Made by a program: the position numbers and the translations under genes
The notes under the pieces: generated by a model
The model's database searches: none
What the model saw: the letters and a program-made list of their open reading frames with translations, nothing else
Told to the model about the DNA's origin: nothing
Shown: piece by piece, positions 43,312 to 52,518 of the stretch
Position numbering within the stretch: the stretch's first letter is position 1
How the letters are laid out: each line of letters opens with the position of its first letter
NCBI RefSeq assembly: GCF_902712875.1
Contig: NZ_LR743509.1
Span: forward strand, 1,364,001 to 1,428,000
Direction: 5' to 3'
DNA from: Hyphomicrobium sp. ghe19
Lineage (GTDB): Bacteria; Pseudomonadota; Alphaproteobacteria; Rhizobiales; Hyphomicrobiaceae
DNA length: 64,000 bases

Positions 43312-43863
43312 ATGACCTTGAAGACGATCACCAATGACAACACCGCGACCGTGCTTTGGATCGCGTTGATCGCCGCGCTCAGCATCGGCGGCAGCTTGGC
43401 TTTTGCGTGCGCTGCGCCGCTCGCGGCCGTTGCCGCGCTCGCAGGGACGAAAATGAAGAGCGGTGAAGGCGTCGCGCTGGTCGTGGTGGCTTGGCTCGCG
43501 AATCAGGTCGTCGGTTATGGAATTCTCGCCTATCCGATGACCGCGGACTCATTCGCTTGGGGCGCTGCAATCGGCGTTGCAAGCATTGTTGCGTTCCTGG
43601 GAACGCGCGTCGTCTCGATCGCTACGGGCTCATCGCCACTCGTTCTCGCCGGCGCGTTTCTCGCAGCCTTCGCGGCATACGAGGCGACGCTTTACGGAGC
43701 AGGATTTGTTGTCGGATCTTCGGATGAGGCGTTTTCTGCGGCGGTTGTGGAACGCGTCTTGATGATCAATCTCGCATCGTTCGCGGGTTTGCTTCTGCTG
43801 CATCGTGCAGCGGTCGCGATTTCGTTGATCCGGTCTGAAGATGCGGTCCCGGCAACAGCTTAA
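43312..43863 (+). CDS. Unknown inner-membrane protein linked to cobalamin uptake
   Basis: This 183-residue protein has about five predicted transmembrane helices (TVLWIALIAALSIGGSLAFA; VALVVVAWLANQVVGYGIL; WGAAIGVASIVAFLG; PLVLAGAFLAAFAAY; MINLASFAGLLLL) and few charged residues outside the ends. A good AGGAGA ribosome site precedes the ATG. It lies between btuB and cbiZ and is probably under the same riboswitch. It is too small and lacks the motifs for a BtuC permease, so a role in corrinoid or cobalt passage is inferred only from position. Confidence 0.75.
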   Translation: MTLKTITNDNTATVLWIALIAALSIGGSLAFACAAPLAAVAALAGTKMKSGEGVALVVVAWLANQVVGYGILAYPMTADSFAWGAAIGVASIVAFLGTRVVSIATGSSPLVLAGAFLAAFAAYEATLYGAGFVVGSSDEAFSAAVVERVLMINLASFAGLLLLHRAAVAISLIRSEDAVPATA

Positions 43864-43866
43864 ATC

Positions 43867-44607
43867 CTAGCCTTCTGCGCTGGCGGCGAGCTGCATGGCC
43901 TCCATATCCTGGAGCCATGTGGTTATGCCGTCGCGCATTGCCTCGTAAACTGCCGCTCCGATAGCTTCGCCGACGGCCGTATGCATACCTGCAAACCGCT
44001 CGGAGCCGCCAAGGGGTGCCGCCACGACGATGCAGTCGGTGCCGGTTCCCGTAATTGCCACGCCGGATCGGCGCACGCCAGCGTCGAGAATAGCGGCCGT
44101 TCGTGCTTCAGCTACGATCGTGATCGCCTCGATCAATGCCGCTTCGGAAAGCGGCTTTGATAGATGCACCATCGTGTTGATCGTACCTACGCTCGTCCGT
44201 GCTGCGGCGAACCGCTGGCCAATTCTCTCCCCATTCGAGAGCCCGACGGTGGTGACGCACGTCGCGACGTTGTCCTCAACCGCGGCTTGCGACATGTGAT
44301 GCCTGCTTACGTCGCGCGACGTGATGAGCGAGACTGCTTCGCCCAGCCCGGCTTTCGCGATGCGGCTGACAATGATCTGCTCGGCATCCTGATCGGCAGG
44401 TAAATCGGCATCACGGATTTCGATCCAGGCCACTTGCCGAGCAATTTGAAATCCCGGCCTTGTGAGTGACCAACTCAGCATTTGCTGAGGCTCATGGAAG
44501 CTCGCGAGCAGGAACCGCTGTTTGTGCGAGAGGGCAAAAGGAAGGCTTGGAGGGTCCGCGGCGTACATTCCGGTGACGCGTCCGGACGCATCCTCTATTC
44601 GCCTCAT
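43867..44607 (-). CDS. cbiZ: Adenosylcobinamide amidohydrolase
   Basis: This 246-residue protein matches CbiZ: SLITSRDVSRHHMSQAAVEDNVATCVTTVGLSNGERIG, then GTINTMVHLSKPLSEAALIEAITIVAEARTAAILDAGVRRSG and GTGTDCIVVAAP. CbiZ cleaves the aminopropanol side chain of pseudo- or incomplete cobamides to give adenosylcobyric acid, allowing remodelling of scavenged corrinoids. Placement beside btuB fits a salvage locus. It is convergent with the unknown membrane protein, 3 bp apart. ATG 44607 used; an internal ATG at 44568 is possible. Confidence 0.88.
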   Translation of the reverse strand: MRRIEDASGRVTGMYAADPPSLPFALSHKQRFLLASFHEPQQMLSWSLTRPGFQIARQVAWIEIRDADLPADQDAEQIIVSRIAKAGLGEAVSLITSRDVSRHHMSQAAVEDNVATCVTTVGLSNGERIGQRFAAARTSVGTINTMVHLSKPLSEAALIEAITIVAEARTAAILDAGVRRSGVAITGTGTDCIVVAAPLGGSERFAGMHTAVGEAIGAAVYEAMRDGITTWLQDMEAMQLAASAEG

Positions 44608-44767
44608 CGACTATCGTACCTCGGGGTCTATGCGAATTGTCCGCCTGTGCGAATGCGAGATTTCCACCGCAGGATCGCACCGTGCCTTGCGTTGGATTAG
44701 CCATGGTTCCAGCCGTTGCCAAGCGTCGAGATGTCTCTACGCCGTGCGGTGTCGTGATTTAACGCCG

Positions 44768-46078
44768 CTAGACGATCCAAACGCCGAGACGCTGGCGGGC
44801 CATCAGCACTCCGACTGCGGCGGTGACGATCGCCTCGAACGCGTTGAACAGAGCTATCCCGAGAAGAAGCCCTTGGCTTGCGAGAACGATCTTGGCGGCT
44901 GTTCCGGCGGCGATAATGCAGATGCGCGCGCGTGAGTATTCGCGCTCCATCCCGCACATCGGAGCGACGAGGCTATGCAAGCCTCCGATTGCGGATACCA
45001 GGGGCCCGAGCGCAAGTACTGGAAGAAGGATCGCGTATTCCGAGAATTCAGGGCGGAATATCGACATGATCTCGGTGCGTAAAATCAACAAGACAACCGA
45101 CAAGAACACGACTATCGAGCCAACGCCCCGAGAGATCTGTCGCGACAGCCTCACGATCTCGCGGGGATTTCGTTCGCTATATGCCAATGGAATGAGCGGC
45201 GCGCTGGTGATCGCAGCTCCATAGGGCAGCAGGTACAGGATCTGAATTGTCCTCTGGGCTGCGTAGTAGGCGCCCAGCTCGACGCTTGACACGGAAGACA
45301 TTATGCCGAGTACCAGAATGTCGATTTGCGTTCCCGCTTGGCTGATGAAATTGAGCGCAAAGAACGCAAGGCCGCTCGGCTTCGGATAATCCAATAGCGC
45401 GGCGGGATCGCCTTTCGGAGTTCGGTGCCAGGCACGAGCCACAAACAGCGCCGATATTGCGATAGGGACGACATACCCCGTCAGAAGCAGCCAACCCAAG
45501 AGCGTGGCGCTGGGATGAGTGTTGCGGAAAACGATGACCACCAGTCCCGCCGCCAAGATCAGCTTCCAGGCGATTTCCTTTACGAACACCGCGGGCAACG
45601 TGTGTCCGCATCCCCGCTGAATTGCGAAGTTGAGCTCGTTCAATCCGCTCATGACAACGAGGCCGCCGAGTAGGCCAAGAATTTCAAAGTCCGAAGACCG
45701 AAGCGAGTGGTAGCCGTAGAGCATCCCCACAGCTGCGAAAAACAGCAGCCCTGCGCCCGCAATGATCAAGCTCCGTTTCAATAGCGGGCGAAACCCGTGA
45801 TTTCCCTGTGCGACTACGAGGGGCAAGTCGCGCAACAAAATCGACTCTTGGCCGATGGTTGCGACGCCGCCAAAAAGTGCTGCCGACGACATCAGCAGAA
45901 TAAAATCGCTAAAGCCGTTCGTGGTCGTGGCGCGAGCCGCAAGCGCGATGATGATATAGCCGAGCCCCGCGCCGCATATCCGCATGAATAGTGCGGTCGA
46001 TTGCTCTATTCGCTCTCGAGAAAGGTAGGTTGCTAGCAGCTTCCACTCTGCGAAAGACGAATATTTCGCGGTGCCCAT
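44768..46078 (-). CDS. Polysaccharide flippase (Wzx/MOP family)
   Basis: This 436-residue protein has about 12 hydrophobic segments distributed along its length (e.g. FMRICGAGLGYIIIALAARA, FSDFILLMSSAALFGGVATIG, LAFFALNFISQAGTQIDILVLG, AILLPVLALGPLVSAIGGLHSL), the pattern of lipid-linked oligosaccharide flippases. It would translocate undecaprenyl-linked exopolysaccharide repeat units to the periplasm. It opens the EPS cluster, divergent from the GT4 gene. Confidence 0.85.
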   Translation of the reverse strand: MGTAKYSSFAEWKLLATYLSRERIEQSTALFMRICGAGLGYIIIALAARATTTNGFSDFILLMSSAALFGGVATIGQESILLRDLPLVVAQGNHGFRPLLKRSLIIAGAGLLFFAAVGMLYGYHSLRSSDFEILGLLGGLVVMSGLNELNFAIQRGCGHTLPAVFVKEIAWKLILAAGLVVIVFRNTHPSATLLGWLLLTGYVVPIAISALFVARAWHRTPKGDPAALLDYPKPSGLAFFALNFISQAGTQIDILVLGIMSSVSSVELGAYYAAQRTIQILYLLPYGAAITSAPLIPLAYSERNPREIVRLSRQISRGVGSIVVFLSVVLLILRTEIMSIFRPEFSEYAILLPVLALGPLVSAIGGLHSLVAPMCGMEREYSRARICIIAAGTAAKIVLASQGLLLGIALFNAFEAIVTAAVGVLMARQRLGVWIV

Positions 46079-46400
46079 GTGCTGCCCTGCTGCGCCGTTG
46101 GGTTGAGAAGCCTATGGCCTACCGGATGAGTGAACATCGCCGTGATGCTTGATCTGTGTGCATTGATGAAAGTGCGCGTAGGCCGAATGGGCAACGGGAC
46201 ATTTGAGCGCTGCTCGCATCGATAGTTGGGCTTCGCGCAGTGACGCTTCGCTAACGATTCGTATGCGGTCTATTCTTGGCGTAGTGATCGAATGTCTCAA
46301 AGCCCTGCGTCAGCTGTGCACGGTTACATTCGTTTTTTGGGGAGTTACGTTGATTGCCGGTGGGCAGCGCGTTTCGTAGTCATCTAAGCGAGTAGCTGCC
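46079..46400. other. 322-bp divergent promoter region of the EPS cluster
   Basis: The region between the flippase and the GT4 gene contains no convincing ORF. It must carry promoters for both directions. A weak stem (CGAATG 46289-46294 with CATTCG 46327-46332, 32-nt loop) is followed by six T residues but is too loose for a confident terminator. Confidence 0.35.
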
Positions 46401-47513
46401 ATGGATGCCTACTCAAAGCCGCCACTTCGCGTGCTGCATGTTGTGCGCCAGTACCCCCCATCGGTCGGAGGTCTGGAGGAATATGTAAGGCAACTTGTCG
46501 AGAAGCAGTCCAGCTCCTCGCGCGTCACGGTCTTAACCCTGGACCGCTTGTTTGGCACGTCGCGCAAATTGAAGAAGGTGCAGCGGGTCAATCGCGCGAT
46601 TGTCGTGCGTGTGCGATACGTCGGCTTCAGCCGCTTTTTTATTCCATTCCTATCGCCGAAATTATTGCGCAGATATGATTTGATTCATCTGCACTCTCTG
46701 GACCAATTCACCGATCTCATCAGCATCTACAGGAGGCTTGGCGTTCCGCCGCTGATTGTGACCTCCCACGGCCTCTTTTTTCACACGCACAAGTTCGACA
46801 AGGCGAAGAATTTCTACTTCAAGACAATTTCGCGGGTGACGCTGTCGCAGGTGAAGAAGATTTTTGCAGTAAGCCGAAACGATCAGAGGAAGCTTGAAGA
46901 GATAGGCATCCAGTCTGAGGTGTTGCCGAACCCCGTCGAGCCGTTTCCTTGGCTTTACTCAGGTGGTCATCACCTAATTTATTGGGGCCGGATTGCCGAA
47001 AACAAATCCGTCGATCGTCTTATTCCGTTTTTTGCGCACCTGATTAGAGCGGATAGCAAGAGAAAGCTTTTCATCGTCGGGCCAGGAACGGCCGGCGATA
47101 TGGAGCGTTTGAACGTAAGTATTCGCGCTGCGAAATTGACCGGCAACATTCATTGTCTTGGGTATCTCGATCGCGCCGAACTTCAGGCGTTGATCAAGGA
47201 TTGCGGGTTCACGGTGTCAGCGTCGCAGTATGAAGGCTACGGATTGGTGCAGGTCGAGGGAATGTCGGCCGGGCTGTTGCCGGTCATGCAAAAGAATTCT
47301 GCTTTTGAAGAGATTTTCGAGCGTTCAGCGACTGGTTTGCTGCTTGATTTTTCCGATCCTGAAATTTCAGCCGAGCGATTTCTCCAGTGGGAGAAGACAC
47401 AGAATATTCGAGATCGAGAACGCGCGCGCCGTTTTGCGTTGGGATGCGCGTGGCCTCCCGCCGCCGCTCGAATTGAAGCCACCTACCAGGATGTTCTTGC
47501 CGGGAAGGTTTAA
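46401..47513 (+). CDS. GT4 glycosyltransferase (GumH/RfaG-like)
   Basis: This 370-residue GT-B enzyme has the GT4 N-terminal loop YPPSVGGLEEYVRQLV, a phosphate-binding IYWGRIAENKSVDRLI and a C-terminal SQYEGYGLVQVEGMSAGLLPV that holds the E(x)7E motif. It adds a hexose, probably mannose by analogy with GumH, to the lipid-linked EPS intermediate. It starts a three-gene run with the GT26 and polymerase genes. Confidence 0.88.
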   Translation: MDAYSKPPLRVLHVVRQYPPSVGGLEEYVRQLVEKQSSSSRVTVLTLDRLFGTSRKLKKVQRVNRAIVVRVRYVGFSRFFIPFLSPKLLRRYDLIHLHSLDQFTDLISIYRRLGVPPLIVTSHGLFFHTHKFDKAKNFYFKTISRVTLSQVKKIFAVSRNDQRKLEEIGIQSEVLPNPVEPFPWLYSGGHHLIYWGRIAENKSVDRLIPFFAHLIRADSKRKLFIVGPGTAGDMERLNVSIRAAKLTGNIHCLGYLDRAELQALIKDCGFTVSASQYEGYGLVQVEGMSAGLLPVMQKNSAFEEIFERSATGLLLDFSDPEISAERFLQWEKTQNIRDRERARRFALGCAWPPAAARIEATYQDVLAGKV

Positions 47514-47530
47514 CGCCGAGGAGAGTCAGG

Positions 47531-48307
47531 ATGTCGCAAAGCGCTTTGCCACAGATCCCTCGCCGAGAAATATTTGGTGTTCCGGTCGCGATCCTCAGCA
47601 AGTCCGAAGCTCTGGACATTATTGTCGATGGGCTCCGGAACTCCCGACCCATAAACGTGGCGTTTGCGAACGCAAACTTGTTGTTGAAGGCGCGGCGGGA
47701 CCCGCTGCTTCGGCGTCAGCTCGATGGAATGCTCGTTTTGAATGATGGTATCGGGGTCGATATTGCTTTGCGCGTTCTGTACGGCGAGCGGTTTCCCGAG
47801 AATTTAAATGGCACGGATTTAACGCCGGAGCTGCTGAAGAGACTGCCTAATCGGACGCCGGTGTTTTTATATGGTTCTCGTCCGGCGGTCGTCAGTCGCG
47901 CCGCTGAGATCCTCCGTCAGAAATACCAATCCGAAATATGCGGCGTGTGCGACGGGTACTGCGATAACCCAGATGTGGCTGTAGACGCGATCAAGCGCGC
48001 GCATGCAAAGGTTGTGCTCGTTGCGCTTGGGAATCCGAAGCAGGAACATTGGATGTCGGAGAAGGTCTCGGCTTGCGGCGTTCTTGCTCTGGGTGTCGGA
48101 GGTTATCTCGATGTCGAAACCGGGCGCGTAAATCGACCGCCCCGCTGGCTGCAGAAAGCAAAGTGCGAATGGCTATTCCGGATAACTCAGGAACCGTCGC
48201 GGCTGTGGCGGCGATACACAATCGAGGTCTTATATTTCCTTGCGGCCGTTGCGTTCGATCGCGTCAAGATCTCTTCACCCTGGGGGAGCCTGAGGCGTGA
48301 ATTATGA
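47531..48307 (+). CDS. WecG/TagA/CpsF-family (GT26) glycosyltransferase
   Basis: This 258-residue protein has the GT26 pattern: VAFANANLLLKARRD, LNDGIGVDIALRV, NGTDLTPELL, LYGSRPAVVSRAAEIL, VLVALGNPKQEHW, LGVGGYLDVETGRVNRPPRWLQKAKCEWLFRI. GumM, WecG and related enzymes add glucose, glucuronate or ManNAcA to lipid-linked glycans. It follows the GT4 gene by 17 bp and overlaps the polymerase gene by 11 bp. Confidence 0.92.
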   Translation: MSQSALPQIPRREIFGVPVAILSKSEALDIIVDGLRNSRPINVAFANANLLLKARRDPLLRRQLDGMLVLNDGIGVDIALRVLYGERFPENLNGTDLTPELLKRLPNRTPVFLYGSRPAVVSRAAEILRQKYQSEICGVCDGYCDNPDVAVDAIKRAHAKVVLVALGNPKQEHWMSEKVSACGVLALGVGGYLDVETGRVNRPPRWLQKAKCEWLFRITQEPSRLWRRYTIEVLYFLAAVAFDRVKISSPWGSLRREL

Positions 48308-49565
48308 GCGGTATGATCCGCATGTAGATATTCCATCGGCCGTGCTGACGCGAGAAGCCGTCGATAGGCTAATTGCCTCAATCATGATCGCAACTCTAGC
48401 GTTCAACGCGGTACTCGCAGCCATCAATGCACACGTTACCGCCGTGACGAATGGGGAGGTTATCGCAGCGGAGTTGTTGATATTTTTCTGCAGCACCCTT
48501 CTTCTGGTATTAACGCTCACGCCTCATGATCGCCCTTGGCTTGCGCTCATGTGTCTGTTCATTGGCATCGGCCTGGTCGTAAGCCTGTTTAGAGATGAAT
48601 TGGTTGCAAAGAATATCCGCGACGTGCTGTCGATACCGGTCTTCGTGATGCTCGGTCTGCGATATTCGCGCAATCCGGTATCGTTGTTTTCCAAGTTGCA
48701 ATTCATTGTTGTTTTCTTTGCTCTCCTGGAGGTCGCAAATCCTGACCTCTTCTCGGACATCTTTGATGTCAGAAGTTACTATATAAATTCCCGGAACTTT
48801 GCGGCTAACGACTTCTGGAACTCGGATTCGTCTCTTTTCGTCAGTGCGACACGGCCGGGTGAACGTTTTTTTTCCTTTGTCGATATTCACCGGGTGTCGT
48901 CGATATTTCTCGAGCCGGTTTCGCTCGGCAATTACGTTTGCACCATCGTCATTTTGCTGCTCTGCTTCTGGCCGACCCTTTCGCTGATCATGCGGGCCTG
49001 GCTCATCGTCTCCACGGTTTTTCTGCTGGTTGCCTGCGATGGGCGTTTTGCGACAATCACTTCGGTCCTTATTCTGATTTGTGTGCCGCTCGCTTCCAAG
49101 CTGCCTTCGCGCGCATCCGTGTTCTATTTGCCGGTGATCGTGACACTCGGCGCGATCGGGGTTTACGCATTTCAGCCAGATCCTCTGAGCGACGACTTCG
49201 GCGGTCGCGTCGCGAAAACGATGGCGCTTGCGGGAAATCTCGATTTTTACGATGTGCTCGGTATGGCCCAATGGAGCCAGATCGGCGACAATCTCGATAG
49301 CGGATTGACTTACCTGATCGTTACGCAAACGGCGCTCGGGGGATGTTTCGTCTGGTTGTTCACGACGCTCGTGGCCAGCGACCATGCTCCGGACCTGGAA
49401 CTTCGGCTCCGCATTCGGCGTGCAACACATGCGGTCGCCCTTTTTATCGGGCTTAATCTTCTTGTCAGCTATTCGCTCTTTTCAATCAAATCCGCCGCGT
49501 TTCTATGGTTCTTGTATGGAGCGGCGATCAGGCCGATGCCTGAAGATTGTGCGGCTGGCGATTAG
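48297..49565 (+). CDS. Exopolysaccharide polymerase-like membrane protein (Wzy/GumE-like)
   Basis: This 422-residue protein has at least nine hydrophobic segments, including LIFFCSTLLLVLTLT, WLALMCLFIGIGLVVSLF, IVFFALLEVANP, CTIVILLLCFWPTLSLIMRAWLIVSTVFLLVAC and VIVTLGAIGVYAF, with a large periplasmic loop, as in O-antigen/EPS polymerases. The GTG at 48297 overlaps the GT26 gene and lacks a clear ribosome site, so the start is uncertain. Polymerisation of the repeat unit is inferred from topology and cluster. Confidence 0.78.
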   Translation: MNYERYDPHVDIPSAVLTREAVDRLIASIMIATLAFNAVLAAINAHVTAVTNGEVIAAELLIFFCSTLLLVLTLTPHDRPWLALMCLFIGIGLVVSLFRDELVAKNIRDVLSIPVFVMLGLRYSRNPVSLFSKLQFIVVFFALLEVANPDLFSDIFDVRSYYINSRNFAANDFWNSDSSLFVSATRPGERFFSFVDIHRVSSIFLEPVSLGNYVCTIVILLLCFWPTLSLIMRAWLIVSTVFLLVACDGRFATITSVLILICVPLASKLPSRASVFYLPVIVTLGAIGVYAFQPDPLSDDFGGRVAKTMALAGNLDFYDVLGMAQWSQIGDNLDSGLTYLIVTQTALGGCFVWLFTTLVASDHAPDLELRLRIRRATHAVALFIGLNLLVSYSLFSIKSAAFLWFLYGAAIRPMPEDCAAGD

Positions 49566-49586
49566 CTTAGTGATTGGTTCTCCTGT

Positions 49587-50813
49587 TTAGTTTTGGGCGG
49601 ATTCGGTCGGCTCTGGGGACTGTGAGCGCTCGACTGTCAACACGTCGCCGGGTTCGAGCGGCGTTCCCGCGTTCACCGGTATTGCTTCGCCTTGACCTTG
49701 CTTCGCAATCGTGAAGTGCTCCTTGGTTGTGCGCAGCAGGCTGTCCGGCGTCGCCACTTGAGCTTCGAAGGCCAATCTCTTGGCAGTCGCAATTTTTGCT
49801 TTCGTATTATCTATTTCGGCGCGGGTTGCCTGGGTGTCTCGATTGATGCGTTCGGCTCGTTGAACCAGCAAATCGAGTTTTGCTTGCTCGGTCTGGCTGA
49901 TGTTCTGCTGTGCCTGCAAGACGAGCGTGTTCATGCCCTGGATATTTCCTGACACCTGCGCGAGCGTGCGCTCAAGCAATTGCTTGCGGGGTTTCTGGGT
50001 CAAGCCTTGTGCCACGAGCCCTGTGACGCTTGCGAGTTCATCTTGCACTGAGCGATATTGCTCCCGTTCGCTCTCGATTTGCGCTTTAATCGAAGTGACC
50101 TCGCCTTCGTAGATTTCGTGGAAGCGATCGAACGTCGACTTGCGCTGTTCGAAGCTGTCGTTGTTCGTCGCGAAGATACCTCGTTCCTCAGCTACGAGGC
50201 GGGCCTCAGGCGAGGCGCTGTCCAATTTGTTCCATTCGGGCGGAAAGACCAAATCTTTTGCGCCGCTTTGTTCTGCTGCCAATCTTATCTGGCGGGCGCT
50301 GAGTTGTTTCATGCGTGTCTGCAATACTTCGATATCGCCTTTCGCGGCTATCGCGTCGCGCTCGAGACGCAACGATGCGACGTCAACGAGGCGATAGTAT
50401 CCACCGGCCACGCTGACGGCCTGCATAACGGTCAGGCCCGGTTGGAAGGGAAAAGCTCCTGGGCTTTGCACATCGCCGAGGACATAAAACGGGCGGAAAA
50501 TGACGATTTCCGTTGTCGCGCTCGGAAGGTCGTTCAACTTCTGCCGCCGCTGTAACTCTGTTGCGACCTTGGTCGCAACCTGCGCAGCGGTGAGGCCCTT
50601 GACCGGAACTTCACCGACCAGCGGCAGGAAGATCGTTCCGGTCGCGGTGACGTTGAATTCCCCCGAGAGGTCCGGCCAGTCGTGAACGGCAATGCGAACT
50701 TTGTCGCCCGTGTCGAGGGCGTAATCCGATGCGAATAGCGGCGTTGCAGGTAGTGCGGTGAGAAGCAACGTCAGGCCAAATAAAGCACGCATGAGGGTGT
50801 TCGGCATTTTCAT
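49587..50813 (-). CDS. Polysaccharide export protein (OPX/GumB-ExoF-like) with coiled-coil C-terminus
   Basis: This ~408-residue protein has a signal peptide (ALFGLTLLLTALPATPLFA), a Poly_export domain (YALDTGDKVRIAVHDWPDLSGEFNVTATG), a SLBB-like segment (YVLGDVQSPGAFPFQPGLTVMQAVSVAGG) and a long charged coiled coil (~210-350) before a C-terminal PLEPGDVLTVERS. The layout matches ExoF-type periplasmic/outer-membrane export proteins. No lipobox cysteine is visible. ATG 50813 overlaps the stop of the tyrosine-kinase gene (ATGA). Confidence 0.87.
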   Translation of the reverse strand: MKMPNTLMRALFGLTLLLTALPATPLFASDYALDTGDKVRIAVHDWPDLSGEFNVTATGTIFLPLVGEVPVKGLTAAQVATKVATELQRRQKLNDLPSATTEIVIFRPFYVLGDVQSPGAFPFQPGLTVMQAVSVAGGYYRLVDVASLRLERDAIAAKGDIEVLQTRMKQLSARQIRLAAEQSGAKDLVFPPEWNKLDSASPEARLVAEERGIFATNNDSFEQRKSTFDRFHEIYEGEVTSIKAQIESEREQYRSVQDELASVTGLVAQGLTQKPRKQLLERTLAQVSGNIQGMNTLVLQAQQNISQTEQAKLDLLVQRAERINRDTQATRAEIDNTKAKIATAKRLAFEAQVATPDSLLRTTKEHFTIAKQGQGEAIPVNAGTPLEPGDVLTVERSQSPEPTESAQN

Positions 50814-52477
50814 TCTCCCGCTGTCCATTCAATATCAGGGACTGTTGGAGTACCCTTTCCGACGTTGTCTCCGGGTGGCTCCATTCCGAGGCCTCTCGAC
50901 GACGGATTGAACTTCTTTTTCGTTAGGGCTGATGCATGGGATTGCATCGGCGAACGCTGCCGACGAAACATTTTGTCGCCGGCTTTATTGAGGAGAACCC
51001 CGATTAGCTTTGATCTCACCGGGCCTGCTGAATCCAAGATCATCGCTAGTTGTTTGGCTGAAGTCTTATTCCATTCGATGACGAGCAGCATTCCGTGCAC
51101 AATCGGCTGGGCCTCACGGACGTCTGGAACCGGATCAAGGGGCGGCAGGTCGATGAAGATCCTGTTGTACTCACGCGCCAGTTCATTGAAGAATTTTTCG
51201 TTCGTCGCGCTCAGCAAGCAGCCGGGGCGTGAGCCGTTCTCGCTCGGCGGGTTTGGCAGAAATTCGAGGCCGGTCTGCTCGCATGTCCAAAGTAAGTCCG
51301 GCAGATTGCGGCCATCGAGCGCTTGGGCCAATCCGTCGACAGCTCCAGGGGAAAGCAATGCGGTAAGGCCGGCGCTATATGGATCCGCGTCGACCAGAAG
51401 GACTTTCTGATTTGCGACCGCCATAAGTCTCGCAAGATTGGCTGCCACTACCGATTTGCCTTCGCCGGACGAAGGAGAAGTAATGCCAATAATGATGGGA
51501 TTGCTGTCTTTGTGCTCGAGAATAGCTGCCCGGGTATTTCTCAGCGCATGAACGAAGTGACTTTGCGGATTGTTTATCGCCCAAAGGAGGGACGGATCCG
51601 CTTCGACGGTTTGGCGGTTTGTGCGTGGTGACCGCTTGCGTGATGCCAGTTTCGAGTACCATGGCGTTTTTTTCATGCAGGGCAGCATGCCGAAGCATTC
51701 CGCGTCACACACCCGTTCAACGGCCTCGCGCGTTGTTATCCGATTGTCGAACCAGTCGAGTGTAAACGCCAACGTGAAGCCGAAGACCAATCCCGATGCG
51801 AGCCCGAGGGCAAGGATAAACCCGTCCGGAAGTTGGTCTCTTTTCAAGGGCGGCGTTGCTTCGCTCACGACGCGAGCCGTTGTTCCGAGTGACGCGACCT
51901 TGCTGCGCAGCCACGGGCTGACGGCGTTCGCGACATCGGCGTTCGAATTCGCCTGATCGTCGAGATATGCCTTGACCACTGCATTCGTGATCTTCGCAGC
52001 CTTAACCGGATCGACCGACGTTGCGCGCACGTCAATCAGATAGCTTTCGCCGATGCGGCTCGCGTGTATCTTGCTTTGTAGTTTATCGAGGACCTGGGCT
52101 TCCCTCTTTTGCTCTGTTTCTGACGCGGAGCTTTTCGGCAGGAATTCAGGGTCGTTGGTAAGGTCCAATGCTTTCATCGCATCGCGGGCGATTTTATCGG
52201 ACAGTAGGATCGCGACCTGGCTCTGCAGCAATGGAGAACTGATCGACGATGTCGGGAGGATGGCTTCCTGGGGATTGAATTGAAGAATCCGATTGTCGAT
52301 GCCCAATCGAGACGCTGCAGTATAGCTCGATCCTCTCATCGATACGTAGACTGCAGCCATCGCGAGAAAGAGTGCCGGGAAAGCAATCAGAATAGTTCGG
52401 TGGCGCGAGATGGTATCCCAAAGAAATTGGCTGGAATGGGCGGTCGCCCTTCGCGCATCGTGGTTCCGAACAAGCAT
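50810..52477 (-). CDS. Chain-length regulator / BY-kinase fusion (GumC/ExoP-like)
   Basis: This ~555-residue protein has two transmembrane helices flanking a Wzz domain (LIAFPALFLAMAAVYVSM ... GFILALGLASGLVFGFTLAFTLDWFDNR) and a cytoplasmic bacterial tyrosine-kinase-like ATPase: Walker A SPSSGEGKSVVAANLAR, A' VLLVDADPYS, Walker B IFIDLPPLDPV. The C-terminus lacks an obvious tyrosine cluster, so autophosphorylation may be reduced. It should control EPS chain length and pair with the OPX protein it overlaps. ATG 52477 used. Confidence 0.9.
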   Translation of the reverse strand: MLVRNHDARRATAHSSQFLWDTISRHRTILIAFPALFLAMAAVYVSMRGSSYTAASRLGIDNRILQFNPQEAILPTSSISSPLLQSQVAILLSDKIARDAMKALDLTNDPEFLPKSSASETEQKREAQVLDKLQSKIHASRIGESYLIDVRATSVDPVKAAKITNAVVKAYLDDQANSNADVANAVSPWLRSKVASLGTTARVVSEATPPLKRDQLPDGFILALGLASGLVFGFTLAFTLDWFDNRITTREAVERVCDAECFGMLPCMKKTPWYSKLASRKRSPRTNRQTVEADPSLLWAINNPQSHFVHALRNTRAAILEHKDSNPIIIGITSPSSGEGKSVVAANLARLMAVANQKVLLVDADPYSAGLTALLSPGAVDGLAQALDGRNLPDLLWTCEQTGLEFLPNPPSENGSRPGCLLSATNEKFFNELAREYNRIFIDLPPLDPVPDVREAQPIVHGMLLVIEWNKTSAKQLAMILDSAGPVRSKLIGVLLNKAGDKMFRRQRSPMQSHASALTKKKFNPSSRGLGMEPPGDNVGKGTPTVPDIEWTAGE

Positions 52478-52518
52478 CAAAGCGCCTTTCTATGGCCGAG
52501 TGCTCGGGCAGTGCTTGG

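Noticed and set aside
46289..46338. Terminator-like CGAATG/CATTCG stem followed by T-run
   Set aside because: The loop is 32 nt and the stem only 6 bp; too weak to support termination.
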